From Methanolobus sp. (GTDB lineage Archaea; Halobacteriota; Methanosarcinia; Methanosarcinales; Methanosarcinaceae), in the NCBI RefSeq assembly GCF_016278385.1, contig NZ_JADQBY010000047.1, positions 1 through 39,407 on the forward strand: 39,407 nt of DNA. Reading direction: 5' to 3'. Positions 25,478 through 34,636 of the stretch are shown here, piece by piece (position 1 is the stretch's first letter; the number at the start of each line of letters is the position of its first letter). The notes below the pieces were generated by a model. The model saw only the letters and a list, made by a program, of their open reading frames with translations, did no database searches and was not told the DNA's origin. A program made the translations under genes and the position numbers.

Positions 25478-26926
25478 ATGTCACTTGCTAAAAAAACAAC
25501 CGTTGGAATCATCTGGAATTTTGCCGAAATGATGAGTAAAAGAGGCATCAGCATAGTAATAACTTTGCTTCTAGCACGTTTCCTTGCACCGGATGACTAC
25601 GGACTCATTGCAATGATGAGTGTGTTCACAGCTGTGGCAACTGAAGCTATGGAATCTGGATTCAGACAGGCACTCATCCGAAAGTCAGATGCAAAGCAGG
25701 TCGATTTCAATACAGCCTTCTATACCAATATTATATTGGCTATTCTGGCTTATCTTGCTTTGTTCGCTTCAGCTCCTTTAATCTCAACTTTCTATGGCGA
25801 ACCAAGGCTTACTCTCCTGATCCGGGTTGTAGGCATCACAATCCTTATAAGTTCCCTGCAGGTAGTCCAGAGTTCTATCCTAACCCGTGAACTCAAATTC
25901 AAAGCACAACTTCAGGTAACCATTCCTGCAACTATTATCTCCGGAATAATCGCAGTGATCATGGCATACCATGGCTTTGGAGTATGGGCATTGATAGCAC
26001 AGATGGTCGTTTCTTCAATACTTATTACATTTTCCATCTGGTCGCTTAAACTATGGAGACCAACAAGAGAAGTCAGCCGTGAATCATTCAATGAGATGTA
26101 TAGTTTTGGATCGAAAATATTCCTTTCCAACCTGCTGGGCATCGTTTTTGAGAATCTGTACGTCATAGTTATAGCAAAAATATTCACAACAGCCGTAGCA
26201 GGACACTATTTCTTTGCCAAGAAAATAAGAGATATGACTTTGACTCAATTTGTCAAAACCATACAGGTCGTTACTTACCCTGCACTGGCAACATTGCAAA
26301 ATGACGACGTAGCTTTGAAATCAGGATACAGAAAAATTATAAGGGTCACTACTTATCTGGTTTTCCCGGGAATGGGGTTTTTAGCAGCATTAGCAGAACC
26401 TTTCTTTGTTTTAATGCTAAATATAAAATGGATTCCAGCTGTTCCATACCTTCAGCTTTTGTGTATAGGAGGTTTAATGTATCCATTACATTCAATTAAT
26501 ATGAATATCCTGCAAATAAAAGGACGTTCTGATCTTTTACTTTATCTTGAAGTTTTCAAAAAGATTTTTACTGTAATCATTCTTTTAACAACTGTAAAGT
26601 ATGGAGTAATAGCAATTCTTGTAGGACAGGTAATAGCAAGTTTTCTTTCATACATCCCCAACAGCTATTTTTCCGGAAAAATGATAAATTATCCTTCCAG
26701 CGAACAGATGTCAGACTTTGTCCCGAGCTTGATATTATCTGGAACGATTTCAATTGCCATTTATTTTGCTGTATCTACGTTAGTATTGCCAGCATACATA
26801 GAACTGTTACTTTTTGGTGCTCTTGCTGTAATCGTATATATTGGAGCAAGCTATATTTTGAAAGTAGAAGCAATTTATATAATATATCATTTAATAAAAG
26901 GCACACTTAAAAAGAGGCATCAATGA
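25478..26926 (+). CDS. Wzx/WzxC-type polysaccharide flippase
   Basis: A MOP-superfamily lipid-linked oligosaccharide flippase with about 12-14 hydrophobic segments over 482 residues. It starts with the family hallmark TVGIIWNFAEMMSKRGISIVITLLLARFL followed by L-x-P-D-D-Y-G. It moves lipid-linked glycan units across the plasma membrane. The frame is open from a GTG at 25436 and contains an ATG at 25463; the start at 25478 (SLAKKTTVG follows) is the usual family N-terminus but the true start is uncertain. Its stop overlaps the next start by four bases (ATGA), so the two genes are translationally coupled. Confidence 0.9.
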   Translation: MSLAKKTTVGIIWNFAEMMSKRGISIVITLLLARFLAPDDYGLIAMMSVFTAVATEAMESGFRQALIRKSDAKQVDFNTAFYTNIILAILAYLALFASAPLISTFYGEPRLTLLIRVVGITILISSLQVVQSSILTRELKFKAQLQVTIPATIISGIIAVIMAYHGFGVWALIAQMVVSSILITFSIWSLKLWRPTREVSRESFNEMYSFGSKIFLSNLLGIVFENLYVIVIAKIFTTAVAGHYFFAKKIRDMTLTQFVKTIQVVTYPALATLQNDDVALKSGYRKIIRVTTYLVFPGMGFLAALAEPFFVLMLNIKWIPAVPYLQLLCIGGLMYPLHSINMNILQIKGRSDLLLYLEVFKKIFTVIILLTTVKYGVIAILVGQVIASFLSYIPNSYFSGKMINYPSSEQMSDFVPSLILSGTISIAIYFAVSTLVLPAYIELLLFGALAVIVYIGASYILKVEAIYIIYHLIKGTLKKRHQ

Positions 26927-27801
26927 AAGAAGAAGAAGAAATAATGGTTAGTATCTGCTGCATTGCATACAACCAGGAAAAATTCATAGCTGATGCAATT
27001 GAAGGATTCCTGATGCAGGAAGTTAACTTCAAATATGAGATCCTTATACATGATGACGCATCACAGGACGGAACAGCAGATATTATCCGCTCTTATGAAC
27101 AAAAATATCCCGATTTGATCAAACCAATTTATCAAACAGTAAATCAGTATTCAAAAGGCATAAAAGTATCCTCTGCATTTAACCGCCCACGAGCTAAAGG
27201 AAAATATGTTGCTTTTTGTGAGGGAGATGATTACTGGACTGACCCCAGAAAATTACAAATTCAATTCGATTGTCTTGAAAATAACCCGGATGTTGTGTGT
27301 TGTTACCACGGAGACTACGTATTAAAAGACAATATCCTTAATAAAGAGTCCAGAATAGCACCTGAGTATCGAAGATCATATACAAGTTATGAAATGATGA
27401 CAGCTCAAGTTCATATATCCACTCTTACGATTTTTTATAGAAATCTGGATATATTCAAAGATTACCCTCATGAAGCTCACTTCATAAAAAATGGTGATAC
27501 ATTCCTTTTTTCAATTATGGGACAATACGGATCAGGCATGTATTTACCAAACATAGAACCAGCTATCTATCGCGTTCATGAAGGCGGAATATGGTCTATG
27601 AAAGCAAGAACCGAACAAAAGTCCATGACTATGAATAGCTGGTTCTGGATGACTGAATACTATGCAAGAATAGGTAATAAAAAGATAGAAGATCAATTCA
27701 GAATGCGATATATTATTGGATCGATGGCAGGTGTACCTCTTATTCGCCTAATTAAAATTTTTACTAACATTACAATCAATTATGTCGTAAGTCCATTTTA
27801 A
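26923..27801 (+). CDS. Family 2 glycosyltransferase
   Basis: 292 residues of GT-A fold: SICCIAYNQEKFI at the start, HDDASQDGT (43-51) binding the nucleotide, and the metal-binding acidic motif in CEGDDYW (99-105). This is the pattern of inverting GT2 enzymes that extend surface polysaccharides; the sugar is not predictable. A hydrophobic C-terminal tail (MAGVPLIRLIKIFTNITINY) may touch the membrane. Coupled by an ATGA overlap to the flippase gene. Confidence 0.93.
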   Translation: MKEEEEIMVSICCIAYNQEKFIADAIEGFLMQEVNFKYEILIHDDASQDGTADIIRSYEQKYPDLIKPIYQTVNQYSKGIKVSSAFNRPRAKGKYVAFCEGDDYWTDPRKLQIQFDCLENNPDVVCCYHGDYVLKDNILNKESRIAPEYRRSYTSYEMMTAQVHISTLTIFYRNLDIFKDYPHEAHFIKNGDTFLFSIMGQYGSGMYLPNIEPAIYRVHEGGIWSMKARTEQKSMTMNSWFWMTEYYARIGNKKIEDQFRMRYIIGSMAGVPLIRLIKIFTNITINYVVSPF

Positions 27802-28015
27802 AAATTTAAAGATAACGGAAATAAGAAGAAGGATAGAAATGCAGTTGATTAAATTGCAAAATCTATTTTTCTGAAGTTTATTATAAAAGTGCTGTTCATA
27901 ATATTTGAGATAAAACTCTTAAAATGATAGTGAAGGTAAATTGGTATTGAAGCAAACTGAGAAGCTTTCGAATTCATGGACATATTAAAACTGATTGTAA
28001 AAAAAGAAATACACT

Positions 28016-28705
28016 TCAGACAAGCGTCTTCAACGTTGCAAGTGCTGCTTTCTTCAAAAAACCCTTACATTCTACATCAAGATCGCCATTATTAAGTGAG
28101 TGAGACAACTGTCCTATGGGGTCATCGCTGGAAAGTATTGATTTTATAGTATCCTCATCAGCTGAAACGGATACATTAGCTTCGATTCCATTGGTTGAGG
28201 AAACTTCACTGAACTCTGTAATTAAACCGTCTTTTGTAACGGCTTTTATCTTCAGGTTGGTATTATCGGTCTTTGCAATCTCAAGAAGGATTACATCATT
28301 TCCTGCAATTTTTTTAATTACATAAGGAACTTCATCAATGCCATTATTGTAATACTCGGTGTATCTTTTCATCTGGCTGTAGAGATCGGTTTTTATAGAT
28401 TTTGTATAACCTTCGGCATTAGCCTGTGCTTGGGAAGCAGATGAGCTGGAACCGGAATCAGTGTTTGAACTGGAAATACTGTCGGATTTATAGTTTGAAG
28501 GTGGTATTGAAGATTTACTGCTATCCAAAACTATGTTTCCGAGGGAACCTAAAACATCATGGTCACTGATTTCTTCCTTTATAGCACCTGCAACTTCTGC
28601 AAGTGACAGGTTCGAAAGTAACAGAATAATTAGAATTACTGTACCAACTGAGAGAATTCTTTTTACATACAACCCTTTAGTATCCACTCTCATAATTAGT
28701 AGCAT
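28016..28705 (-). CDS. Secreted protein with Ser-rich linker and possible SCP2-like tail
   Basis: 229 residues. An N-terminal signal or anchor helix (RILSVGTVILIILLLSNLSLA) is followed by a Ser/Asn-rich low-complexity linker (about 65-95) and a C-terminal half. The end (VSVSADEDTIKSILSSDDPIGQLSHSLNNGDLDVEC) has the rhythm of SCP2-like sterol-transfer domains, seen in other secreted archaeal proteins; this is a tentative reading. The start could be ATG 28705 or the later ATG 28693. Stand-alone, antisense to its neighbours upstream. Confidence 0.6.
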   Translation of the reverse strand: MLLIMRVDTKGLYVKRILSVGTVILIILLLSNLSLAEVAGAIKEEISDHDVLGSLGNIVLDSSKSSIPPSNYKSDSISSSNTDSGSSSSASQAQANAEGYTKSIKTDLYSQMKRYTEYYNNGIDEVPYVIKKIAGNDVILLEIAKTDNTNLKIKAVTKDGLITEFSEVSSTNGIEANVSVSADEDTIKSILSSDDPIGQLSHSLNNGDLDVECKGFLKKAALATLKTLV

Positions 28706-29206
28706 TTATGTCATGTTTAAAAAGACTATGTCCATGAAAGTTTTTGAATATGTACATGGAATAGAAGAAGTCTAAAATCCGGTCAAATATTTGTTCACCC
28801 GTTACTACTGTTAAAATTCACTAACTATAAGTAGGAATAATTATGCATTGTTATGCATATAAGACTGAATAGCAGTTCAAAATAGGACTTTTCAACGAGT
28901 TACCAGAATTGTTGTCAGGGGGAATATATATGAAAACAGGAGCAAGTAAACCTATTTATATAAATGTATCGGAGGATATAACCAACTTTCCTAGGTAAAC
29001 GGTCCTGTATAATTCAATTGTTTGCGGCTTCATGTAGGTGCATACGTACTCACGATATAATGATTAGTATAGAATTACGATGCCCATAAACTATAGTTTA
29101 GCTTATAAGCCTTAAAGATACCACAATTTGCTCGTAGTAGTCTCACCTTAGGTTCATTTGAACCGTGTCTGTATGATACAACATCAAAAAGGTAGAAAAG
29201 TTTATA
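28706..29206. other. Noncoding interval with a vestigial reading frame
   Basis: About 500 bases without a credible full gene. A 22-codon frame (28930-28998, starting MKTGASKPIYIN) follows GGGGG and a good context, as though it were the head of a gene that has been cut off. No tRNA or strong hairpin was found. Confidence 0.4.
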
Positions 29207-29812
29207 CTACTTTTGAAAAACAATTTTTATCTTAGAATCAATCTCATCGACAAATCCTGAAAAATGAACATCTTCTCCTTCTATGATATATTCCACATTA
29301 TTGTGTGAGAAAGTATCGTCATTGTTATAGACATCCGTAAGAAAAACAACTATTTTGTCAGGATCATCAAACCACGTTCTATTCGGGTAGTTTATGTCCT
29401 TCTGAAATGGACCCGCTATAAGAATATCCATATTTTTAAGGAGAGATTTCACGTTCAAGTTTGTAGAATTCAGAAGCTTATCTGATGTGTATCCAGAAAA
29501 GCATACCACTGATAAATTATTCCCTTTAATAACTTTTAAAAATAATCCTAATGCATTGCTCTGCTGAAAAGGTTCCCCTCCTGTAAGAGTAATGCCTTCA
29601 CAGTTAGTATCTTGGCACAATTTTACAATTTCAGCCGCAAACGTCCCAGGATTCACGAGGTTTTTAATAACATGCGGTTGCAGTGTGGGGTTGAAGCAAC
29701 CTTTACACCTGATGGTGCAACCCTGTACCCAAATCACTATTCTTTTCCCAGGACCATTAACATAGCTCCCTATCACCACATCAGCAACATTGAGTAAAGG
29801 GCTTTCATCCAT
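29207..29812 (-). CDS. NrdG/PFL-activase-like radical SAM protein
   Basis: 201 residues. The [4Fe-4S] motif is GCTIRCKGC with Cys32, Cys36 and Cys39 (C-x3-C-x2-C), preceded by GPGKRIVIWVQ and followed by TLTGGEPF, the SAM-binding GGE motif. Such proteins normally generate a glycyl radical on anaerobic ribonucleotide reductase or a pyruvate-formate-lyase-type enzyme; no such partner is nearby. The start codon lies 4 bases after the stop of the HsdR-ClpB chimera, and its ribosome binding site (GAGTGATCT) overlaps that stop, so the two proteins are almost certainly co-translated. The C-terminal extension (about 150-201) is unlike classical NrdG. Confidence 0.88.
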   Translation of the reverse strand: MDESPLLNVADVVIGSYVNGPGKRIVIWVQGCTIRCKGCFNPTLQPHVIKNLVNPGTFAAEIVKLCQDTNCEGITLTGGEPFQQSNALGLFLKVIKGNNLSVVCFSGYTSDKLLNSTNLNVKSLLKNMDILIAGPFQKDINYPNRTWFDDPDKIVVFLTDVYNNDDTFSHNNVEYIIEGEDVHFSGFVDEIDSKIKIVFQK

Positions 29813-29816
29813 TAGA

Positions 29817-31376
29817 TCACTCTGTTATATCAAATTTAATTTTTGTTTCAGAATTACTATCAAAACTAACATGGATACTTCTTCCTGGTATGAGGAACTG
29901 TTTGTTCCTGAATAGATATCTTGAAAGTGGATTTATGAGATCCCTTTCTGCAGCGTTGAGTAATCCCCTACCGCCATGAGACATTTCAGCACGTTTTTCA
30001 AAATATGCATAGATCTCATTGTCAAGAAGGAGTTTAACATTGAATTTACTGCTTACAATTTTCTGAAGAGGTTCTAACTTTCGCTTGATGATTTCCTGGC
30101 GCAAATTTTTGTCTTCAATTGTATTGAACACAATAATATTATCTCCAATCCTGTTAAGTAGTTCAGGCCTTTTCAAAACATTATTGAAATGATTCTTTAC
30201 TTCTCTCATATAATCAGAGGTCATTTCCTCGTAGCCTTTACTGCTGTCAACAGTCGAAGCACCAATATTACTTGTAAAAATTATGATACTCTCAGAGAAA
30301 TAAGCTGTAACACCTTTCCCATCAGTGAGTCTTCCATCTTCAAATATTTGCAGGAATTTATCCAGTATCCTTGGATGAGCCTTCTCTATTTCATCAAAAA
30401 GAAGTACACTAAAGGGTTTTTCCAGAACTGCGTTGATAAGCTGTCCTCCTTCTTCGAATCCAACATACCCAGGTGGTGCACCTATGAGACGCTGATCAGA
30501 TTCCTCATGACTATATTCACTCATATCGAATCGAACGCATGCCGTTTCATCTCCAAACAAGAATTCTGCAGTTGCTTTAGCAAGTTCTGTCTTTCCAACT
30601 CCGGTAGGTCCTACAAAAAACAGTACCCCTTTTGGTTTGCTCATCTTGGCGGAATGCTGTATTCCAGAAAGGCCCATTGCAGCTTTTATAATAGTAGTGG
30701 ATACATGATCTACAGCATGGTCCTGACCTACAACACGTTTTTTGAGATCATCTTCAACGGTCATTAGCTTTCCATCAGAAAGATCTTCCCATGGGGATCT
30801 CCTCTGTCCGAATCTATAAAGATTTATCAATTTCTCGGCTGTAAGGTCTGGATTATCATAACCAAGTTTTGTAATCTGCACCATATCTATGGTCTTCAAT
30901 CCCTCTGTAAGGTCTGCAAAGTCGCTGTCATCCTCAGGTCGTTTCAGTTCTATGACTACTAGGGGCATCCCGTTGATGAACAATACAATATCAGGTCTGC
31001 GATTGTTCCTGTTCTCTATTACTGTGAACTGGTTGACCGCAAGGAAATCATTGTTATTAAGGTCGTCAAAATCAAAGAGCTGTACCTTGTCATATACCAC
31101 TTCGCCTTCCTTATTGCGGTATTCCACATCCACCCCATTAACCAGCATGTAATGGAAGGATCGATTGCTGTGTATAAGGTCCTGTGATTCTTCCCTTATG
31201 ACTATTTTCAGTGCTTCTTCTCTGGCTTCATGAGGAATATGTGAATTTATATGACCTATGGCGGACCTGAGTCTTTCAATAAGCACCACATCAGAGAAGT
31301 TGACCCTTTCAGCATCGGGAGTATCAGGTGCTATATCCAAGTTCTGTGAGTATCTCAAGAGCTGCTTCTTCGACAT
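29817..31376 (-). CDS. Chimera: HsdR-type nuclease domain fused to ClpB-type AAA+ module
   Basis: 519 residues in one open frame. Residues 14-153 are the N-terminal nuclease domain of type I restriction subunit HsdR: SDVVLIERLRSAIGHIN, FDFDDLNNNDFLAVNQFTV, and the PD-(D/E)xK site RRPDIVLF (Asp129) with VIELK (Glu143, Lys145). Residues from about 155 on match the C-terminal AAA+ ring module of ClpA/ClpB: VVGQDHAVDHV, Walker A GPTGVGKT (256-263), APPGYVG, Walker B LLFDEIEKAH (325-334), FTSN sensor, RPELLNRI arginine finger and GGRGLL sensor 2. No HsdR helicase and no Clp N-domain is present. The HsdR first helix is found in another frame just upstream (31324-31401), so the present ATG start replaces a frameshifted original. 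It may be a working new protein or a deletion scar that stayed in frame. Confidence 0.8.
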   Translation of the reverse strand: MSKKQLLRYSQNLDIAPDTPDAERVNFSDVVLIERLRSAIGHINSHIPHEAREEALKIVIREESQDLIHSNRSFHYMLVNGVDVEYRNKEGEVVYDKVQLFDFDDLNNNDFLAVNQFTVIENRNNRRPDIVLFINGMPLVVIELKRPEDDSDFADLTEGLKTIDMVQITKLGYDNPDLTAEKLINLYRFGQRRSPWEDLSDGKLMTVEDDLKKRVVGQDHAVDHVSTTIIKAAMGLSGIQHSAKMSKPKGVLFFVGPTGVGKTELAKATAEFLFGDETACVRFDMSEYSHEESDQRLIGAPPGYVGFEEGGQLINAVLEKPFSVLLFDEIEKAHPRILDKFLQIFEDGRLTDGKGVTAYFSESIIIFTSNIGASTVDSSKGYEEMTSDYMREVKNHFNNVLKRPELLNRIGDNIIVFNTIEDKNLRQEIIKRKLEPLQKIVSSKFNVKLLLDNEIYAYFEKRAEMSHGGRGLLNAAERDLINPLSRYLFRNKQFLIPGRSIHVSFDSNSETKIKFDITE

Positions 31377-31401
31377 CTGATTCAGGGATTATGCAGGACA
31401 T
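31324..31401 (-). pseudogene. Detached HsdR N-terminus, frameshifted from the chimera
   Basis: ATG 31399-31401 opens a 25-codon frame whose product ends PESDVEEAALEILTELGY-S-T before a stop. This is the conserved first helix of HsdR, which in intact proteins is followed by a few residues and then DIAPDTPDAER. Here that continuation lies in the neighbouring frame. The join GGATATAGCACC looks like a small deletion between two GATAT repeats. A TATA-like AATATAAAAAT at about 27 bases upstream suggests that this ATG was the original leaderless start. Confidence 0.75.
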
Positions 31402-31552
31402 GGGTTGAAAATATTAAGAAATTATTTTTATATTTAAAAGAACTTAACATTCTAAATATTTAAGGTTGCCTATTTCTTAATAAACTAAAAAAAGAACTAC
31501 CAATTTGGTATTAATTGGTAGTCATTGGTATATCATCTAAACTCGTTGCCAT

Positions 31553-32527
31553 TCAGGCACGGACTAAACCTGGTTTTAGTCCAAGACGATCTTGAAACTC
31601 TCGTGGAATGTCACTCCAGTGTTCTACTAGCAGATCTACCAATTGCCTTCCGTTAACTAGTCCAATGCGAGGGAAACCGGTTTCCAAGGCAATGTCTGTT
31701 GCATTATTCTGGAAATCTGCGGTAGTGATGAATGCACCTTGACCACCAAACGGTATTGCCTGTCTCAGTTGCCTAACGCTGTTTGCAGTAATTTTCGTAC
31801 CAAGTTTGTAGCGTTTGGCCTGTACAAACACTTTTACTTTTGCAAGGTTGGCGACGTTCAACTCACCGATAGCATCCACACCGCCATCTCCTGTCTTACC
31901 AGTCACTTCTGAACCTTCAAATCCTACTGCTGTTAACAGATGGCCTACAAGAATCTCGAACTCTTTGTCGTCAAGTTCCAACACTGCCTCAAGTACGGCA
32001 ATATATGGATCATAGACAGCAATTTCAAACTTATCAACAAGATCATCTCTACCCACTGCTGAAAGGAACTCTTCACGTTGTGATACTGCAAATACAGTAA
32101 GGGAAGAACGAATTGTATTCTGGAATGGAACTGAGAAGTTGCTGCGTTTCAGTTTTTTATTTTCCCACTCTACAGGCCGTCGATGGCGGTAAGGGCAACC
32201 GTCATCTCCTTGGGAATAGTAATAAGATGATTCAGATTCAACAAGCTTTCCATAATACAAGAGCTCAGTGTTTGCTGCAGGAGTTATGATGTAATCTCCG
32301 GGCTTCATTTCCAATAGGAAGCATGCTAGTTGTCCAACTTGCTGCCCGATGACTACATTGCTAGTATCTTCTGGGTGTTCGGAGGCATAAAGTGGATACA
32401 ATTCCTCTCGACTAGAAATGGAGGATAAATCTTTCTCATAGATATATCCGATGCCAACAAATCCATTATTCACGAAGTGCTGTGCATATACGCCATATTC
32501 AGCACGAACACACCAAACATTAGTCAC
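31553..32527 (-). CDS. Mrr-type restriction endonuclease with N-terminal EVE/PUA-like domain
   Basis: 324 residues. The N-terminal half (VWCVRAEYG, GFVGIGY, GQQVGQLACFLLEMKPGDYIITP) has the layout of the EVE/PUA-like domains that read modified bases. The C-terminal domain is Mrr_cat: ELDDKEFEILVGHLLTAVGF, then D218 in GDGGVDAIG and Q236-x-K238 in FVQAKRY. Together this is the architecture of modification-dependent (type IV) restriction enzymes. The start is GTG at 32525-32527, placed five bases after GGTGAT. The neighbouring nuclease genes on the same strand suggest a defence island. Confidence 0.88.
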   Translation of the reverse strand: MTNVWCVRAEYGVYAQHFVNNGFVGIGYIYEKDLSSISSREELYPLYASEHPEDTSNVVIGQQVGQLACFLLEMKPGDYIITPAANTELLYYGKLVESESSYYYSQGDDGCPYRHRRPVEWENKKLKRSNFSVPFQNTIRSSLTVFAVSQREEFLSAVGRDDLVDKFEIAVYDPYIAVLEAVLELDDKEFEILVGHLLTAVGFEGSEVTGKTGDGGVDAIGELNVANLAKVKVFVQAKRYKLGTKITANSVRQLRQAIPFGGQGAFITTADFQNNATDIALETGFPRIGLVNGRQLVDLLVEHWSDIPREFQDRLGLKPGLVRA

Positions 32528-32555
32528 TCATAATCACCCTATTATTTTATATCGT

Positions 32556-33206
32556 TTATTTAAAGTTCATTAAAATCCTTCGTAATTCCTCAAAATCCTT
32601 CTCTGAAAGAGATTCCTTGTTCAATTTTTGTTCATTCCAAAGTCCACTCATTTTTATTTTTTCCTTGGGAGAATGATTGCCTAACCAGTTCAAAGAGGGT
32701 TTGCATTCAGTACAGAGTGAGAGCGTAGAGATTAACTTTGACTCTAACTCCATTCGTTTGTCCTTATCTGTAACTTCAAATACCACAAAGGAAAAGTTAT
32801 CCCGGATATATTGGCTAACTTTTTTTTCGGTACTGGCTCGTGTAGCTAAATCGATGCGACCAGAATGTTTAGCCTTATCCTTTTTTGTTTTGACCTTGAT
32901 GTACCACTGTTCAAGAAATGGATCATTATCCTTATTCAAAAGTGCTCTACCAATATGCCCCCGAAGTATACTATCATCTTTATTCTCTTTAATAAAATGC
33001 TGCCTGAGCCTTATTCTTAGTCTATCATCACCGCTATGTGTGCCTACACGAACTATCCTGTCTGCATTATGTCCAGACTCACCTTTTTCAAACAGTATAT
33101 AAATCCCGTTATTAGGAATCCTGTTTGTATCAAAGGGATAACTAATTCTTTCAAGCTCACCAAATAATTGGTGTAACCTGCCACATTTATCATTTATTGT
33201 TGACAT
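32556..33206 (-). CDS. GIY-YIG-like nuclease-fold protein
   Basis: 216 residues. NNGIYILFEKGE (32-43) and RIVRVGTHSGDDRLRIRLRQHF (50-71) match the two beta strands and following helix of a divergent GIY-YIG family in which the YIG tyrosine is replaced (VRVGTH). The conserved Arg and His on the helix and a later Glu (ELESKLISTL) complete a plausible site, with NWLGNHSP near the end. GIY-YIG folds act as DNA nucleases in restriction, repair and mobile elements. The gene lies 28 bases upstream of the Mrr gene and probably shares its transcript. Confidence 0.75.
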   Translation of the reverse strand: MSTINDKCGRLHQLFGELERISYPFDTNRIPNNGIYILFEKGESGHNADRIVRVGTHSGDDRLRIRLRQHFIKENKDDSILRGHIGRALLNKDNDPFLEQWYIKVKTKKDKAKHSGRIDLATRASTEKKVSQYIRDNFSFVVFEVTDKDKRMELESKLISTLSLCTECKPSLNWLGNHSPKEKIKMSGLWNEQKLNKESLSEKDFEELRRILMNFK

Positions 33207-33433
33207 GTTCTTTTAGATATTGTAATTACTCGCCTATTCTCATCCCTTCTAAGGGAATCTCATACTTTGATATGTGCAGCAACAGGTATTTCCTGTACTT
33301 ATCACCTTAAGAAACACAAAATCATCATTTTTGATATCAGTAGTTGTTTCAATTGAGATTAAACATTTTTGCTGACGCATGATATGAATACATTCTTTAT
33401 CATTTTCAGCACTCAATATAAATCTGCTTTATG

Positions 33434-34021
33434 TCATAAGATGTATTCCTCTTTTTGAAGAGGTTCACCAAAGAGCCAGTGGTCACGTGTAGGCTCCTTG
33501 TTAAGAGATATGGCTGCAACACCAAGTATTTCAAGCGCAGAGGCTTTTTTTAAGTGTTTTGAAATTTGTTCACCATGGACAATCAGGAAGAAGCGCTGTT
33601 CCCAATTCTCAAGATTACAATTGCTGACTGCCATTACAATCTGACCAATGGCCTTGTAGAGTTTCTGTTCCGGTTGTCTGGAAGATGCACCTTCTGCTTC
33701 AGCAATAATACAAAGTCCTTTTTCAGAATTGAATGCAACTATATCCCGATCTCCCTCTAGCTCCGGGAGATTGTTTGCAGAGTACCAATTTGCTCTATTG
33801 CCTCCGACAGCTACTCCGAGTTGTCTGAATTCCTCTCTCACTTTTGAAGCATCCTCTTTCATTTGCGTTTGGCGTTCCCGAGCTTCAAGACTATTGCGGA
33901 AGCCTCCGGTTCGACCTTCTTCAGATGCATCTATATCAACGAAAACTTTCCACCCTTTGTCCGGGGGGCAGTAACGGCGAACAAATTCAAGCTTAACCCT
34001 AGGCTGAAACATTATGACCAT
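33434..34021 (-). CDS. Unknown protein beside the DUF3732 remnant, possibly nuclease-like
   Basis: About 196 residues from ATG 34021 (a second ATG at 34012 is also possible; the frame is open from a TTG at 34066). The family is not recognised. The centre has RDIVAFNSEKGLCIIAEAEGASSRQPEQKLYKAIGQIVM, which has the shape of a PD-(D/E)xK core (acidic residue, short turn, acidic pair, then a helix with Q). The usual lysine is not evident, so this is only a suggestion. It directly follows the DUF3732 gene with overlapping or near-overlapping ends, implying that they once formed one operon. Confidence 0.6.
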   Translation of the reverse strand: MVIMFQPRVKLEFVRRYCPPDKGWKVFVDIDASEEGRTGGFRNSLEARERQTQMKEDASKVREEFRQLGVAVGGNRANWYSANNLPELEGDRDIVAFNSEKGLCIIAEAEGASSRQPEQKLYKAIGQIVMAVSNCNLENWEQRFFLIVHGEQISKHLKKASALEILGVAAISLNKEPTRDHWLFGEPLQKEEYIL

Positions 34022-34035
34022 TCCATGAAAGCGTA

Positions 34036-34635
34036 TCAAATATCTGTTCCCTCTTTGTAGGGCCAATCCTCCGGCACTAATTTAAGTCCACCTCGCCACC
34101 TTTCAACAATAGCTCCTTGGTACAATTCCGTGTCGATATCTGCATGTTCTGTGATTATTACTTGCATTCCTGGTTCAACCTCACTGATAGTTTGTAATAC
34201 AAGTTCAAACATCCTTGATACAGCTAGTCTATCATTTTCTGTTACTAGTTCCATGGAACCATTAGAGTCCTTTTCTGAAGGGAAATATACCTGTGAAGGT
34301 TGATCGAGAAATAGAAAACCAGGCACTTGTCTATTTTTTTGGGTAAACCATTGGTGTAATGCCAAGTGTGCTATAAGGTGATAACCAACCCAATTATCAC
34401 CACTGCCCATTCTTTCCATTGGTACAGGTCCATTGTCAGTGTCCGCAACAATAGTAAGTTTGTTAATCTCAAGCCGTAAAGAATATTTAGAATGCTCAAG
34501 TCCAAGTTGACTTGCCCATTGTGTTAATCTCTGCCCCAGAATAGAAATAATCGAATCAAGGCGTTCTTGAATACGTTCAACACTTAAATCTTCTTCAAGT
34601 GCGCTTAATTGTTCCCGAAGGCTTTCCTTTGACAA
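34036..34635 (-). pseudogene. C-terminal fragment of a DUF3732 (RecF/SMC-like) ATPase
   Basis: Only the last ~199 codons remain. They contain the ABC-type signature and Walker B half: MGSGDNWVGYHLIAHLALHQWF, then VPGFLFLDQPSQVYFP (Walker B plus switch), then GMQVIITEHADI. This corresponds to the end of DUF3732 proteins, which are ABC ATPases of multi-component conflict systems (ABC-3C type). The Walker A half and coiled coil are missing, because the gene is interrupted at about 34636 by an IS5-family remnant. The apparent start is a TTG at the junction. It cannot be a functional ATPase alone. Confidence 0.85.
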
Positions 34636-34636
34636 T

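Noticed and set aside
30189-30767. 192-codon plus-strand frame opposite the AAA+ module
   Set aside because: Antisense to recognised ClpB motifs, with random-looking composition.
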